Numbered from the stretch's first letter, positions 43,773-53,192 are shown. The stretch: DNA of 64,000 nt from Pseudomonas sp. MF4836 (GCF_002018875.1 NZ_MVOL01000011.1:186001-250000), one strand, 5' to 3'. A program made the numbers and translations. The notes: a model not told the origin generated them from the letters alone.

Positions 43773-45230
43773 ATGACTTCAAACCCCATCAGCGAACTGG
43801 TCCTGCTGCAGGCCCACGAACTCGCCGAACGCATCCGCCTGCGCCAGGTTTCCTGTCGCGAAGTGATGCAGACCTACCTGGCCCATATCGAGCGCTTCAA
43901 CCCGGCGGTGAATGCGCTGATTAGCCTGCAACCGCCCCAGGCGCTGCTGGCCCAGGCTGACCTGCGCGACGCAGAGCTGGCGCGCGGCGAATACCACGGC
44001 TGGATGCACGGCCTGCCCCACGCGATCAAGGACCTGTCGCTGACCCACGGTATTCGCACCACCCTGGGCTCACCGCTGTATGAAGATTTTGTGCCGCAGC
44101 GCGACGGCATCATGGTCGAGCGGATCAAGGCAGCCGGGGCGATCATCATCGGCAAGAGCAACACCCCGGAATTCGGACTCGGCTCACAAAGCTACAACCC
44201 GCTGTTCGGCGCCACCGGTTGCGCCTACGACCCGAGCAAGACGGCCGGCGGCAGCAGCGGTGGTGCCGCCGCCGCACTGGCCATGCACCTGGTGCCGGTG
44301 GCCGACGGCAGCGACATGATGGGCTCGCTGCGCAACCCGGCGGCGTTCAACAATGTTTTCGGCTTTCGCCCGTCCCAGGGCCGGGTGCCTTTCGATGACA
44401 GCAGCGATCTGTTCTTCGACCAGCTCGGCTATGAAGGCCCCATGGCCCGCAGCGTGCGTGACGCCGCCCTGCTGCTGTCGGTACAGGCCGGCTTTGATGC
44501 CCGGGCACCGCTGTCCATCGCCGAATCCGGAGCCGCGTTTGCCGAGCCCCTGGAGCACGACCTGCGGGGCACGCGCCTGGGCTGGCTGGGTGACTTCAAC
44601 GGCTACCTGCCGATGGAACCAGGCATCCTCGAACTGTGCCAAGCCACCTTCGCCGACTTCGAGGCCGTGGGCTGCAGCGTCGAGGCGGCCCAGGTCAACT
44701 TCGCCCCGGAGCAGCTGTGGGACAGCTGGCGCACCCTGCGCCACTGGCTGGTGGCCGGCTCCCTGGGCGCGGCCTACGCCGATCCGCTGAAACGCGCCCA
44801 GCTCAAACCCGAAGCCTGCTGGGAGGTGGAAAACGGCCTCAGCCTCAGCGCCAGTCAGGTGTACGCCGCTTCGGTCAGCCGCAGCCACTGGTACCGCGCC
44901 ATCAGCCAACTGTTCGAGCGCTTCGACTTTCTGCTGCTGCCCAGCGCCCAGGTGTTCCCGTTCGACAAAACCATCCCCTGGCCACGCAGCATCCAGGGCG
45001 TGGCCATGGACACCTATCATCGCTGGATGGAAGTGGTCATCCCCGGCACCCTGAGCGGCTGCCCGGTAGCCAATGTGCAGGCCGGCTTCAATGCCGACGG
45101 GCTGCCCATGGGCCTGCAAATCATCGGCCGGCACCAGGCTGACTTCGCCGTGCTGCAACTGGCACACGCCTACGAACAGGCCAGCCGCTGGTTCCAGCGC
45201 TGCCCTTCGCCACTGCTGAGTCGGGGGTAA
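43773..45230 (+). CDS. Amidase (amidase-signature family)
   Basis: A 485-residue hydrolase with the Ser-cisSer-Lys triad of the family: Lys86 in AIKDLSL, cis-Ser161 in AGGSSGGAAA, and nucleophile Ser185 in GSLRNPA. It lacks a signal peptide and should act in the cytoplasm on an amide brought in by the preceding ABC transporter. Last gene of the unit; no T-run terminator follows. Substrate unknown; an acylated amine or polyamine is inferred from context. Confidence 0.9.
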   Translation: MTSNPISELVLLQAHELAERIRLRQVSCREVMQTYLAHIERFNPAVNALISLQPPQALLAQADLRDAELARGEYHGWMHGLPHAIKDLSLTHGIRTTLGSPLYEDFVPQRDGIMVERIKAAGAIIIGKSNTPEFGLGSQSYNPLFGATGCAYDPSKTAGGSSGGAAAALAMHLVPVADGSDMMGSLRNPAAFNNVFGFRPSQGRVPFDDSSDLFFDQLGYEGPMARSVRDAALLLSVQAGFDARAPLSIAESGAAFAEPLEHDLRGTRLGWLGDFNGYLPMEPGILELCQATFADFEAVGCSVEAAQVNFAPEQLWDSWRTLRHWLVAGSLGAAYADPLKRAQLKPEACWEVENGLSLSASQVYAASVSRSHWYRAISQLFERFDFLLLPSAQVFPFDKTIPWPRSIQGVAMDTYHRWMEVVIPGTLSGCPVANVQAGFNADGLPMGLQIIGRHQADFAVLQLAHAYEQASRWFQRCPSPLLSRG

Positions 45231-45275
45231 TTGGATAAACGGTTGATAGCGTAGATAAATTTCTTACAAAAAGGC

Positions 45276-45304
45276 TTGACGCAATGTCGTTCTCCGCGAA
45301 TAAT
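45276..45304 (+). promoter_or_regulatory. tRNA-Met promoter
   Basis: TTGACG (45276-45281), a 17-base spacer, AATAAT (45299-45304), then a GC-rich discriminator gcgcgcc typical of growth-regulated stable-RNA promoters. The expected start is about five bases before the mature tRNA. Confidence 0.75.
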
Positions 45305-45315
45305 GCGCGCCACTT

Positions 45316-45392
45316 GGCTACATAGCTCAGTTGGTTAGAGCATAGCATTCATAATGCTGGGGTCCGGGGTTCAAGTCCCTGTGTAGCCACCA
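45316..45392 (+). tRNA. tRNA-Met (anticodon CAU)
   Basis: A 77-base tRNA with encoded CCA. Acceptor stem GGCTACA/TGTAGCC, D arm GCTCAGTTGGTTAGAGC, anticodon CAT inside the TTCATAA loop, T arm GGTTCAAGTCC. The paired first acceptor base (G1-C72) indicates an elongator rather than an initiator; CAU could also be the tRNA-Ile2 precursor, but the stem sequence fits Met. Confidence 0.92.
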
Positions 45393-45397
45393 AGTAC

Positions 45398-45432
45398 TAA
45401 AAACGGCTTACCGCAAGGTAGGCCGTTTTTTT
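45398..45432 (+). terminator. tRNA-Met terminator
   Basis: ACGGCTTACC pairs with GGTAGGCCGT (one G-U) around a GCAA tetraloop, followed by T7. It may also serve the convergent LuxR gene through the A run on its left. Confidence 0.92.
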
Positions 45433-45546
45433 ATGCCTGGAGAAAAGCCCTCGGCTGCTGAAGACGGTCCTGTAGTTTCCGGCCGCCTCTCTCTACGCCA
45501 CCGCATGCCGCAGTGCGAACGACGCCTGCCCTTGAAGGCACCAGTC

Positions 45547-46338
45547 TCAACTGAGGGTGTGCCCCTCTTGCTTCGGCATGAAAAAACGCGCGAAGAGTTC
45601 GGACTGCGACTTGATGTTGAACTTGGCGTAAATATTACGCCGATGAACCTTTATGGTTTCCGTGGACAGGGAAAGCTTGCCGGCTATCTCCTTGCTGGAG
45701 AAGCCACTCAGCAACAACTTGAGTACATCCTTTTCCCGAGCCGTTATTTGCGCACCCAACTGAGCAATGGTGTCCGACCACAGAGGGGGCTCGGTGATGT
45801 TTTTTTCCAGGCTGTTTTCAAACGACATGCGCTGATACATCAATGCAATTACCCAGGGCTTGATGATTTCAAGTGTCGCGATTTGCTCTTGGGTGAATCG
45901 AACGGTACTGCCAAATGAAACACACAATGTTCTATCCGCATCGAGTTGAACATTGTACTGCGCTTCATCGACGGAAATGTATTGCGCAAAGTACTGATGA
46001 TAATACTCGGTCTCCAGAAAATGCTCCGGCGCAATATCGAGCATATGAAAGAAGCCACTCTGCGGATCTTCACGATTGGCAATATAAAAGGGGTCCAGCA
46101 AATAAAGACCTTTTACATAGCGATGGGTAAAGGCATCCACCTCTTCGGCATCGGCCACTTCAGGCAGGCTAATGACCTGAACTTGCTGGTCGCTGAAAAT
46201 CAATACCACCCAATTATCTATCTTCACATACTCATTCAATACGCAAATAAGCGAGCTCCAGAACTCCGGACGGTCCAGCTGCATGATCAACTTTCCAATC
46301 GACCGGTGCCAAACCAGGTCATGAAGGTCGAGTGACAT
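45547..46338 (-). CDS. LuxR family regulator
   Basis: A 263-residue regulator with an unassigned N-terminal sensor part (about 1-190) and a C-terminal LuxR/NarL helix-turn-helix (ITAREKDVLKLLLSGFSSKE, then LSTETIKVHRRNIYAKF). The N-terminus shows no autoinducer-binding signature I recognise. GC content is lower than in neighbours. It is divergent from a polyamine-binding-type protein at 46477 and probably regulates it. Confidence 0.86.
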   Translation of the reverse strand: MSLDLHDLVWHRSIGKLIMQLDRPEFWSSLICVLNEYVKIDNWVVLIFSDQQVQVISLPEVADAEEVDAFTHRYVKGLYLLDPFYIANREDPQSGFFHMLDIAPEHFLETEYYHQYFAQYISVDEAQYNVQLDADRTLCVSFGSTVRFTQEQIATLEIIKPWVIALMYQRMSFENSLEKNITEPPLWSDTIAQLGAQITAREKDVLKLLLSGFSSKEIAGKLSLSTETIKVHRRNIYAKFNIKSQSELFARFFMPKQEGHTLS

Positions 46339-46476
46339 TGTCTACCCCTTTAGGGTTAGGAATTCATGGGTCAGAGGTAAGTATTTGTAGGTATTTACTA
46401 TTCGACGATGCCGAGTATATTCAGCCCCTAGCTTACGATGGCCATGAGGGCCTATCGAGTTGACAGGGATAGTCAT

Positions 46477-47580
46477 ATGAGTAAGTCGCATTTGCGAGCT
46501 ATTTTTTTAGCCTCGCTTTTCAGTGCCGGAATAAGCACATCCGTCAGTGCGGTAGAGCCCGCCGTACATCTGTACAACTGGTTCGGGTTGCTGGCGCCGG
46601 AGACCCCCAAGGAGTTCGAGCGGGAGACCGGCACAAGAATCAATATGGATGCCTTTGACAGCGCCGAGATGATGCAGAGCAAGGTTATGGCGGGGCGCAC
46701 CGGCTATGACGTGGTCGTGGCCACTTCCAATGTCTTGCCGGGCCTGATCGAGGCGGGCGTGCTTCAACCACTGGATCGCAGCCAACTGAGCAATTTGTCC
46801 CATATCGATCCAGATATCCTGGCCCTGCTCGCGGCCAATGATCCCGGTAATCGCTACGCGGTGCCCTACTTGTGGGGCACCACCGGTATTGGTTATGACG
46901 AACATAAGGTCAAGGCTGCACTGGGCGACAATGCCCCAGTAAATAGCTGGGACTTGATCTTCAAAGAAGAAAACATCAGCAAACTCAAGTCCTGTGGCGT
47001 GGCCATGCTCGACTCTCCCAGCGAGATCATTTCGATTGCCTTGAATTACCTTGGGCTCCCGAGCAACAGCAGAAACCCCGAGGATTATCAGAAAGCCCAG
47101 GCGTTGCTATTAAAAATCCGTCCTTACATTCTCTATTTCGACTCTTCGAGAATCGATGCCGACCTGGCGGATGGCAATATCTGCGCAGTCGTGGGCTGGG
47201 CCAATGGTGCCCTTGCGGCGCAGGCCATCAATGAGAAGTCCAACACGGGGCGCAAGATTGCCTACAGCCTTCCTCGCGAAGGCGCACTGGTCTGGTCGGA
47301 AAACCTGGTGCTGCTCAAAGACGCTCCGCACCCCAAGGAAGGCATGGCGTTTATCAATTACATGCTGCGCCCCAATGTTATTGCCAAGACTTCAAATCAC
47401 ACGCTGTACCCTAATGCCAATAAAGACGCCTCTGAGTTTGTTGAGCAGAAGTTGCGAGACAACCCCTGGATCTATCCAGACAAGAACACTATCGCCACAC
47501 TTATTCCACTTGAGCCGCTGCCATTGAAGTTGGAGCGAATTCGCACTCGCGTATGGACCAAGGTCAAGAGCGGCACTTGA
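46477..47580 (+). CDS. Orphan polyamine-type periplasmic binding protein
   Basis: A 367-residue PotF/SpuD-like protein with a signal peptide ending near VSAVEP and family features LYNWFGLLAPETP and PYLWGTTGIGYDEH. AGGGA precedes the ATG at 46477; an upstream ATG at 46438 would add 13 residues before the signal peptide. No permease or ATPase genes are attached, so it either uses the transporter at 39777-42637 or acts as a sensor partner of the divergent LuxR regulator. Moderately lower GC than neighbours. Confidence 0.85.
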   Translation: MSKSHLRAIFLASLFSAGISTSVSAVEPAVHLYNWFGLLAPETPKEFERETGTRINMDAFDSAEMMQSKVMAGRTGYDVVVATSNVLPGLIEAGVLQPLDRSQLSNLSHIDPDILALLAANDPGNRYAVPYLWGTTGIGYDEHKVKAALGDNAPVNSWDLIFKEENISKLKSCGVAMLDSPSEIISIALNYLGLPSNSRNPEDYQKAQALLLKIRPYILYFDSSRIDADLADGNICAVVGWANGALAAQAINEKSNTGRKIAYSLPREGALVWSENLVLLKDAPHPKEGMAFINYMLRPNVIAKTSNHTLYPNANKDASEFVEQKLRDNPWIYPDKNTIATLIPLEPLPLKLERIRTRVWTKVKSGT

Positions 47581-47605
47581 TCTGGCCTGGTTATTACTGA
47601 TTGCG

Positions 47606-47640
47606 CCTCTGCTCCCTCACACGGCGTGAGGGAGCAGAGG
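47606..47640. terminator. Hairpin after the binding-protein gene
   Basis: CCTCTGCTCCCTCAC (47606-47620) and its exact inverse (47626-47640) enclose a five-base loop: a perfect 15-base-pair stem 25 bases after the stop codon. There is no T run. Confidence 0.65.
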
Positions 47641-47831
47641 CTATATAAAGAATCAAAAGTCTGCGCGGTGCAGCTAGTCATTGGCAGGCCGAGTACCACA
47701 CTCGGCACAACTAAGTGACTATCCGCCGCTGTCGCGCGGTGGCCGGCGTTTATAGGCAGCACACGTAATCAGGCAGGGAGCAGCCGAATGACAACGGCGT
47801 TGTCATCGAGGTCCCAGGGAAGGAGAAAATC

Positions 47832-48182
47832 ATGTGCCGAGGCGATTGCCAGCGCAACGTGGAGTCGGACGATTACAAAGCGTACAAGGAAATCGAAGAG
47901 CAAATCGGTCACTGCTCGCCCGAACAAGCCTGGGCCATGTATTACGTCTCGGCCGGGCTGGTGCGTGAGCACATTGCGCTGGCGGTGATGGAACACATCA
48001 CCCGGGGCAACAAGGCGCTGCTGCTTGAATTCCCTGAACTGGCCCAGGCTGAAAAAGAGCGAACACGCGTCGAGCTCACCCGAATCAAAAACGTCTTCAG
48101 CGCCAAAGAGTCACCCATGGCTGATGAGAAACGCTTTCTGCAAACGGTCCAATCGCTGCACCGACGCCGTTATCAAGGCTGA
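47832..48182 (+). CDS. Hypothetical protein
   Basis: A 116-residue protein starting MCRGDCQRN with two early cysteines, otherwise helical and charged, no signal peptide or membrane segment. AAGGAG eight bases before the ATG and a clean frame support it as real. I recognise no family. It lies between the binding-protein gene and the convergent iron receptor, as a single gene. Confidence 0.6.
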   Translation: MCRGDCQRNVESDDYKAYKEIEEQIGHCSPEQAWAMYYVSAGLVREHIALAVMEHITRGNKALLLEFPELAQAEKERTRVELTRIKNVFSAKESPMADEKRFLQTVQSLHRRRYQG

Positions 48183-48332
48183 GCAAGAGCACGTCGATCA
48201 CCACTTGGCAGCCTCCCGGCAACCAGCCGGACGGGCAATGCCCGTTGTCGACGAGTGCCCGGGATCAACGCTGCGCGAGTCGGAGCGGGCCCGCCCATTA
48301 TCGTGAACCCGCTGCATCGACGCTGGGTTTGG

Positions 48333-50744
48333 CTACATCGACCACTTCACAGTGAACATCAGGTTGCGCGGGTCACCGAACAGGTTGGCCCCGGCCGAGT
48401 TGCTGATGCTCTGGTAATAGCGCTTATCGAACACGTTGTTCATGTTCGCTTGTACTTTGAGGTTGTCGGTCAGGCGGTAGCTGGTCATCAGGTCGGTGAT
48501 GCTGTAACCGCCCTGCTTGACGTTGAAGCTGGTGTAGGTCCGGCTTTGCGACCTGAAGGCGCCCCCGACGGTCCACCTGTCCAATGCACCAGACAGTTGG
48601 TAACTGGTGGCCAGCTTGAACAGGTTGTAGGGGCTGTCGCTGTCGTAGCGATCGCCTTTTTGCGCCTGATCGACACCCTTCACATACTCGGCCGCCGCGT
48701 AGGTGTAGCCGGCGGAGGCCTGCCAGCCCGGCGCCACCGCACCAGACAGCTCGAACTCGATACCCCGGGTGCGGACTTCGCCACTGGCTTCATAACAGGC
48801 ATCCTGGCCCTGCAGGCACTGGCTGAAGGCGAGGGATTTGGCCAGGTTTTCCTGATTGAGCTGGAAGATCGCCGCGCTGGCATTGAGTGCGCCGTCGAAG
48901 TACTCGGCCTTCAGGCCCGTTTCAAGATTGGTCCCGGTGACCGGCTCAAGAATCCCGCCCGATGAGTCTTCGTACTCTTGCGGCTGAAAGATCCGGGTCC
49001 AGCTGGCGTACACCGAATAGGTGTCGTTGAGGTCATAAATCACCCCGGCATAGGGCGTCAGCTCACGGGTCGCCTTGTAGGGCTCGCCAAAGGCATAGGT
49101 GCCGGACACGGTTTTTATATCGTGCTCGTACCAGTCCAGCCGCGAACCGAGAATCAGCTTCAGGTCATCGCGCAGATTGAAGCGCAGCGCCGCATAGGTG
49201 CTGGTCTGATCCACCAGCCCCTTGCGCGACCAGTTGTAGACGATCTGCGGCTTGGGCACCGCCTTGTAGTCAAAATTCAGCGGGTCGACGAGGTAGTTGA
49301 AGTTCTCGTCCGGGCCGCCGCCAGGCCCGTCATGGGTGTCTTCGCGGCGATAGCTGGCACCCACCACCAGTTCATGGGTTGCGCCGAACAGGCTGAAGGG
49401 CCCGCGGGCATATCCATCGATGCTTTTCTGAGTGTGCTCATAGCTGTAGCGACCGGCGTTGAGATGCAGGGTGTCGGTGGCGTCACGGTAGAAACTGCCT
49501 CCGAGCATTTCCAGGTTGCTCTTGAGCCACGTGGTGTTGACCCGCAGCTTCCAGTCGTTATCGAAGCGATGCTCGACTTCGGCGAACAGGCTCTGGTTCT
49601 TTTTATCCCAGTAGGTCCAGGTCGGCGTCAGTCGGGAGGAACGGCTCAGGGGCAGGAAACCGCCGTCGACCTGGGTCGGCAAACCATTCCAGTCTGCACC
49701 GGGATTGTCCTCGCGGTTGTAGTAGCCGCCCAGGGTCAGGGTGGTGGCTTCGGACAGGTCGAACTCGCTGATGCCGTATAGCAACTGGCGCTTGCTGCTG
49801 TAGGAGTCCGTGAAGCTGTTTTTGTCCTGGAAGGCCGCGACCACCCGACCGCGGACAGTCCCGGCCTGGTTGAGCTTGCTGCTGGCGTCGATCTCGGTCC
49901 GATAGTTGTCCCAGGAACCGGCCCCGGCAGTGATCGATACCTGCGGCTCGACAGTCGGGCGCTTGCGCACCAGGTTCAAGGTCCCGGAAGGGTTGCCCGA
50001 GCCCACCATCAACCCCGAGGCGCCGCGTACCACTTCCACGCGGTCGAACATGGCCAGGGTCGAGGTGCCCAGGGTGTCGCTGTCGTAAGCGATGGGCAGG
50101 CCGTCGATCATGATGTTTTCGACGGCGCTGCCGCGGGAGTAGAACTCCGGGCGCTCGCCACCGGTTCGGCGCAGGGTCAGGCCGGGGGTGTTGGTGGAGA
50201 TGTCCTCCAGGCTCTGCATATTCTGGTCGTCCATGCGCTGGCGAGTGACGACGGTCACTGACTGCGGCGTTTCCCGTGCCGAGGCCTGAAACTTGGTGGC
50301 GCTGCTCATGCTGCCCGTGGTGTAGGAACCGGTGTTCTCGGTCACCTCGCCCAAGGCCTGGCCAACCACGCTGGTGGCCCCCAGTTGCAGCGTATCGCCG
50401 CTGACTGCGGACTCCAGAGTCAGGGTGCCATTGGCGGTGACTCGCAGTTGCAGGCTGCTGCCCCGCAGCGCCTGCTGTACCGCGGCTTCGGGGCTGAAAT
50501 CACCACGCACCGCGGCACCGCTCTTGCCGCGCACCAGGGCCGGGTCGGCGACGATACTGCGAGCACTTTGCCGGGCGATCTGGCGCAGGGTCTGTTCCAT
50601 CGGGCCGGGCGCGATGTCGTAGTGGGCAATGGCCTCGGCAGCAGTGGCCGCCTGGCTGGCCAGGGCCGTGGCAGCGCCGGTGCACGCCAGGGCGATGGCC
50701 GTGGCCAGGGTGGCGGGACGCAAGAATGTCGGACACATGTTCAA
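48333..50744 (-). CDS. TonB-dependent siderophore receptor with STN signalling domain
   Basis: An 803-residue outer-membrane receptor. After a signal peptide comes an STN domain (about 45-110: FDIAPG-type start, TLRQIARQSARSI, then ALRGSSLQLRV), then a plug (VTVVTRQRMDDQNMQSLEDI, FDRVEVVRGASGLMVGSGNPSG) and a beta-barrel ending in FTVKWSM. The STN domain passes ligand binding to a FecR-type regulator, which is encoded next upstream. It resembles FpvA/FiuA-type ferri-siderophore receptors; the actual ligand is unknown. No siderophore synthesis genes lie nearby, so a foreign siderophore is likely. Confidence 0.92.
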   Translation of the reverse strand: MNMCPTFLRPATLATAIALACTGAATALASQAATAAEAIAHYDIAPGPMEQTLRQIARQSARSIVADPALVRGKSGAAVRGDFSPEAAVQQALRGSSLQLRVTANGTLTLESAVSGDTLQLGATSVVGQALGEVTENTGSYTTGSMSSATKFQASARETPQSVTVVTRQRMDDQNMQSLEDISTNTPGLTLRRTGGERPEFYSRGSAVENIMIDGLPIAYDSDTLGTSTLAMFDRVEVVRGASGLMVGSGNPSGTLNLVRKRPTVEPQVSITAGAGSWDNYRTEIDASSKLNQAGTVRGRVVAAFQDKNSFTDSYSSKRQLLYGISEFDLSEATTLTLGGYYNREDNPGADWNGLPTQVDGGFLPLSRSSRLTPTWTYWDKKNQSLFAEVEHRFDNDWKLRVNTTWLKSNLEMLGGSFYRDATDTLHLNAGRYSYEHTQKSIDGYARGPFSLFGATHELVVGASYRREDTHDGPGGGPDENFNYLVDPLNFDYKAVPKPQIVYNWSRKGLVDQTSTYAALRFNLRDDLKLILGSRLDWYEHDIKTVSGTYAFGEPYKATRELTPYAGVIYDLNDTYSVYASWTRIFQPQEYEDSSGGILEPVTGTNLETGLKAEYFDGALNASAAIFQLNQENLAKSLAFSQCLQGQDACYEASGEVRTRGIEFELSGAVAPGWQASAGYTYAAAEYVKGVDQAQKGDRYDSDSPYNLFKLATSYQLSGALDRWTVGGAFRSQSRTYTSFNVKQGGYSITDLMTSYRLTDNLKVQANMNNVFDKRYYQSISNSAGANLFGDPRNLMFTVKWSM

Positions 50745-50834
50745 GGGGTTCCTCGCTGAAATGAGTGGGCACTTGCTGATATGTCCAGCCAGTTGGAAAA
50801 AGCCCTCATCCCATCGAGATTTTTTTTGCAGGGG

Positions 50835-51818
50835 TCACGCAAGGTCGATCAGGGTCAGCGGACCGTATTGGCTGACCGTGATTGGCAGCACCTGCGCCAG
50901 CGATTGCAGGGCACGGTCACTGTCGTCCAGGCTGAACACGCCGAAGACCCGCAGACGCGACGCCGCCTCGGATATCCGCAGCAGGCCATAGCGATAGGGC
51001 CGCAGCGCCTCGATCACCGAGCCTAGCGATTCATTTTCAACCTCGAGCCGGCCGGTGACCCAGGCATCGGTCTGGTGCTGATTACCCGGCAGGGCCAGCA
51101 GCCGGTCGTGGGAAAAACGCAACGCCCCACCCTCGTTCACCAGCGCCTGCTGGCCGACGAGATTGGTCACCCGAACGCTGTGTTGCTGCACGCCGACCAG
51201 GCTTTCCTGTTGCAGTTGGCGCACGCTGAAACACGTACCCAGCGCCTGCACCGAGCCCTGGGCCGTCACGACCTGCAATGGCCGCAGCGGGTCGGTCGCC
51301 ACCTGGATCCGCAACTCGCCCTGATGCAGGCGCAGACGGCGCGCCGTGGCGCTGAAGTCCAGATCCACCGTAGTCCGTGCGTTCAACAGCAACACGCTGC
51401 CATCGGGCAGGGTCAGTTGCTTGCGTTCGGCGGTGCCGCTGTAGATATCGCTCACCAGTCCCTGTAACGGCATGCGCCGCTGGAGCGTGATCGAAGTGCC
51501 CAGGCCAAGGAGCAGCGCCAATGCAGAGCCATTGCGCAACAGGCGCCGGCGTTCGAGGGAGACACCCGAAGAACGCAACGCCTGGGTCGCGGCGCGCGCA
51601 CTGCCGGGCAGCGAGCGGTCAGCCTGCACCACCGGCGTGAACGCCGGAGCCAGCGCGCCGTTGAGGGATTCCCAGGCCAGGCGATGGCCGGCATCGGCCG
51701 CCAGCCAGCCTTCGAACGCTGCTCGGTCACGGGCTTTGGCGCTGCCGGAATCCAGAAGCACCATCCAGTCGATGGCGGCTTTCAGGACTGGCGTCAGTTC
51801 AGCATGGGAGCGGCTCAT
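50835..51818 (-). CDS. FecR family anti-sigma/sigma regulator
   Basis: A 327-residue membrane protein: cytoplasmic N-terminus (AIDWMVLLDSGSAKARDRAAFEGWL, the DUF4880-like part) that holds the sigma factor, a single membrane helix at about 90-110 and a periplasmic FecR domain that meets the receptor STN domain. The ATG at 51818 overlaps the sigma-factor stop (ATGA). The receptor gene follows after 90 bases. Confidence 0.92.
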   Translation of the reverse strand: MSRSHAELTPVLKAAIDWMVLLDSGSAKARDRAAFEGWLAADAGHRLAWESLNGALAPAFTPVVQADRSLPGSARAATQALRSSGVSLERRRLLRNGSALALLLGLGTSITLQRRMPLQGLVSDIYSGTAERKQLTLPDGSVLLLNARTTVDLDFSATARRLRLHQGELRIQVATDPLRPLQVVTAQGSVQALGTCFSVRQLQQESLVGVQQHSVRVTNLVGQQALVNEGGALRFSHDRLLALPGNQHQTDAWVTGRLEVENESLGSVIEALRPYRYGLLRISEAASRLRVFGVFSLDDSDRALQSLAQVLPITVSQYGPLTLIDLA

Positions 51819-52345
51819 GCCGGGCTCGATCCCATCTGGACCAGGTAGCACTGGGTCACCGCGCGTTTTATCCAGCGCTCGATGCTGGCCACCGATGCCC
51901 CCAGCTCAGAGGCAATCTGCTGATGGGTCATGCCTTCCAGACGGTTGAGCAAAAATGCGTGGCGTACCCGGGCCGGCAAACCGTCGAGCATGGCGTCGAT
52001 GGACTCGAGAGCTTCACGCAACAGCGCCAACTCCTCCTCGGACGGTGAGCAATCTCCCGGCAGGCTGGCCAAGGCCTGCAAGTAGCTGCGCTCCAGCTCG
52101 CCGCGCCGCCAGAACGTGCACAGCACCCGCTTGGCGATCACGCACAAAAATGCCCGGGGCTCTTCAATCTGTTCAAGCCGGGAGGACTTCCAACTGCGCA
52201 CAAACGTGTCGTGCGTCAGGTCTTGCGCATCGGCATGGCAATCCAGGCGCCGGCGCAGCCAGCGTTCAAGCCACTGATGATTCTGCGCGTACAGAAGCTG
52301 GAAAGGATCTTGGGGAGGAGCGCGAAAGTCGGCCATGCGAATCAT
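51815..52345 (-). CDS. ECF sigma factor, iron-signalling (FecI type)
   Basis: A 176-residue extracytoplasmic-function sigma factor: region 2 (DLTHDTFVRSWK) and region 4 (MTHQQIASELGASVASIERWI). It should transcribe the receptor gene when the receptor is loaded. ATG at 52345 or 52336; neither has a good ribosome site. A Fur-like site directly upstream implies expression in iron shortage. Confidence 0.92.
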   Translation of the reverse strand: MIRMADFRAPPQDPFQLLYAQNHQWLERWLRRRLDCHADAQDLTHDTFVRSWKSSRLEQIEEPRAFLCVIAKRVLCTFWRRGELERSYLQALASLPGDCSPSEEELALLREALESIDAMLDGLPARVRHAFLLNRLEGMTHQQIASELGASVASIERWIKRAVTQCYLVQMGSSPA

Positions 52346-52352
52346 GCACTAA

Positions 52353-52367
52353 TGGTAATTGTTCTCA
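52353..52367 (-). promoter_or_regulatory. Fur-box-like site before the ECF sigma gene
   Basis: On the minus strand TGAGAAC-A-ATTACCA matches the 7-1-7 Fur pattern TGATAAT-N-ATTATCA at 11 of 14 positions, only eight bases before the sigma-factor ATG. Confidence 0.6.
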
Positions 52368-52544
52368 TTCTTGTTGTTTGGATGTCAATTTGCAAGGCAC
52401 GAGTATCAGCACCCCGCCGATCCACCTCAGCCTGTGCTCAAGCCTTGCGCTGTCAACGCCCCCTGTTCAAGATCGCTGGCGTTCCTGGGCAGGCACTGCT
52501 GCCAGGACGGTTCGACATCAATGGGCGCTCAAGGAGAGTTGGCA

Positions 52545-53192
52545 ATGCTTCAAGTATGGGGACGCCGCAGCGCGTTCAATGTGCAGAAAGTCATGTGGCT
52601 GATCGGTGAACTGGGCCTGGCCCATGAACACATTCCCGCCGGCGGCAGCTTCGGGATCAAGGAAACACCGGAATTCCTGGCCATGAACCCCCACGGCCGG
52701 GTGCCGCTGATCAAGGACGGCGAGACCGTGGTCTGGGAGTCGCACGCGATCCTCAGGTACCTGGCGGCCACTTACGGCGCAACGGCACTCTGGAGCGACA
52801 ACCCGGGGCAGCGCTCAGTGGCCGATCGCTGGATGGACTGGGCCCAGTGCAGCCTGCAAACCACCTTTATCAACGGGGTGTTCTGGGGCGGGTTTCGGAC
52901 CCCGCAGGAGCAGCAGGACAGCGTGGCGCTCAAGGCCAGTGTCCAGCGCTGCGCCGAGCATTTTCAGTTGCTCGATCAGGTGTTGAGTCAGCAACCGTTC
53001 CTGGGCGGCAACGAGTTCTCCCTGGCGGACATCCCGGCAGGCACAAACCTGTATCGCTACTTCGAGCTGGAGATCGAACGCCCTGTCATCCCCAACGTCG
53101 AGGCCTGGTACGCCCGCCTCCAGGAGCGCCCTGCCTACCGCGAACACGTGATGATTCCCTTCGCCGAGATGCGCGGAAAGCTCGACTTCTAA
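52545..53192 (+). CDS. Glutathione S-transferase
   Basis: A 215-residue cytosolic GST: thioredoxin-like N-domain (MLQVWGRRSAFNVQKVMWL, with NPHGRVPLIKDG giving the cis-Pro loop and ESHAILRYLA the glutathione-binding Glu-Ser) and an all-helical C-domain. AAGGAG precedes the ATG at 52545; the open frame upstream to 52359 is not supported. It conjugates glutathione to an unknown electrophile. Its stop overlaps that of the convergent MFS gene by four bases. Confidence 0.92.
   Translation: MLQVWGRRSAFNVQKVMWLIGELGLAHEHIPAGGSFGIKETPEFLAMNPHGRVPLIKDGETVVWESHAILRYLAATYGATALWSDNPGQRSVADRWMDWAQCSLQTTFINGVFWGGFRTPQEQQDSVALKASVQRCAEHFQLLDQVLSQQPFLGGNEFSLADIPAGTNLYRYFELEIERPVIPNVEAWYARLQERPAYREHVMIPFAEMRGKLDF

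Noticed and set aside
45433..45918. A 161-codon rightward frame after the tRNA-Met terminator
   Set aside because: Mostly antisense to the LuxR gene, with no domain and no ribosome site.
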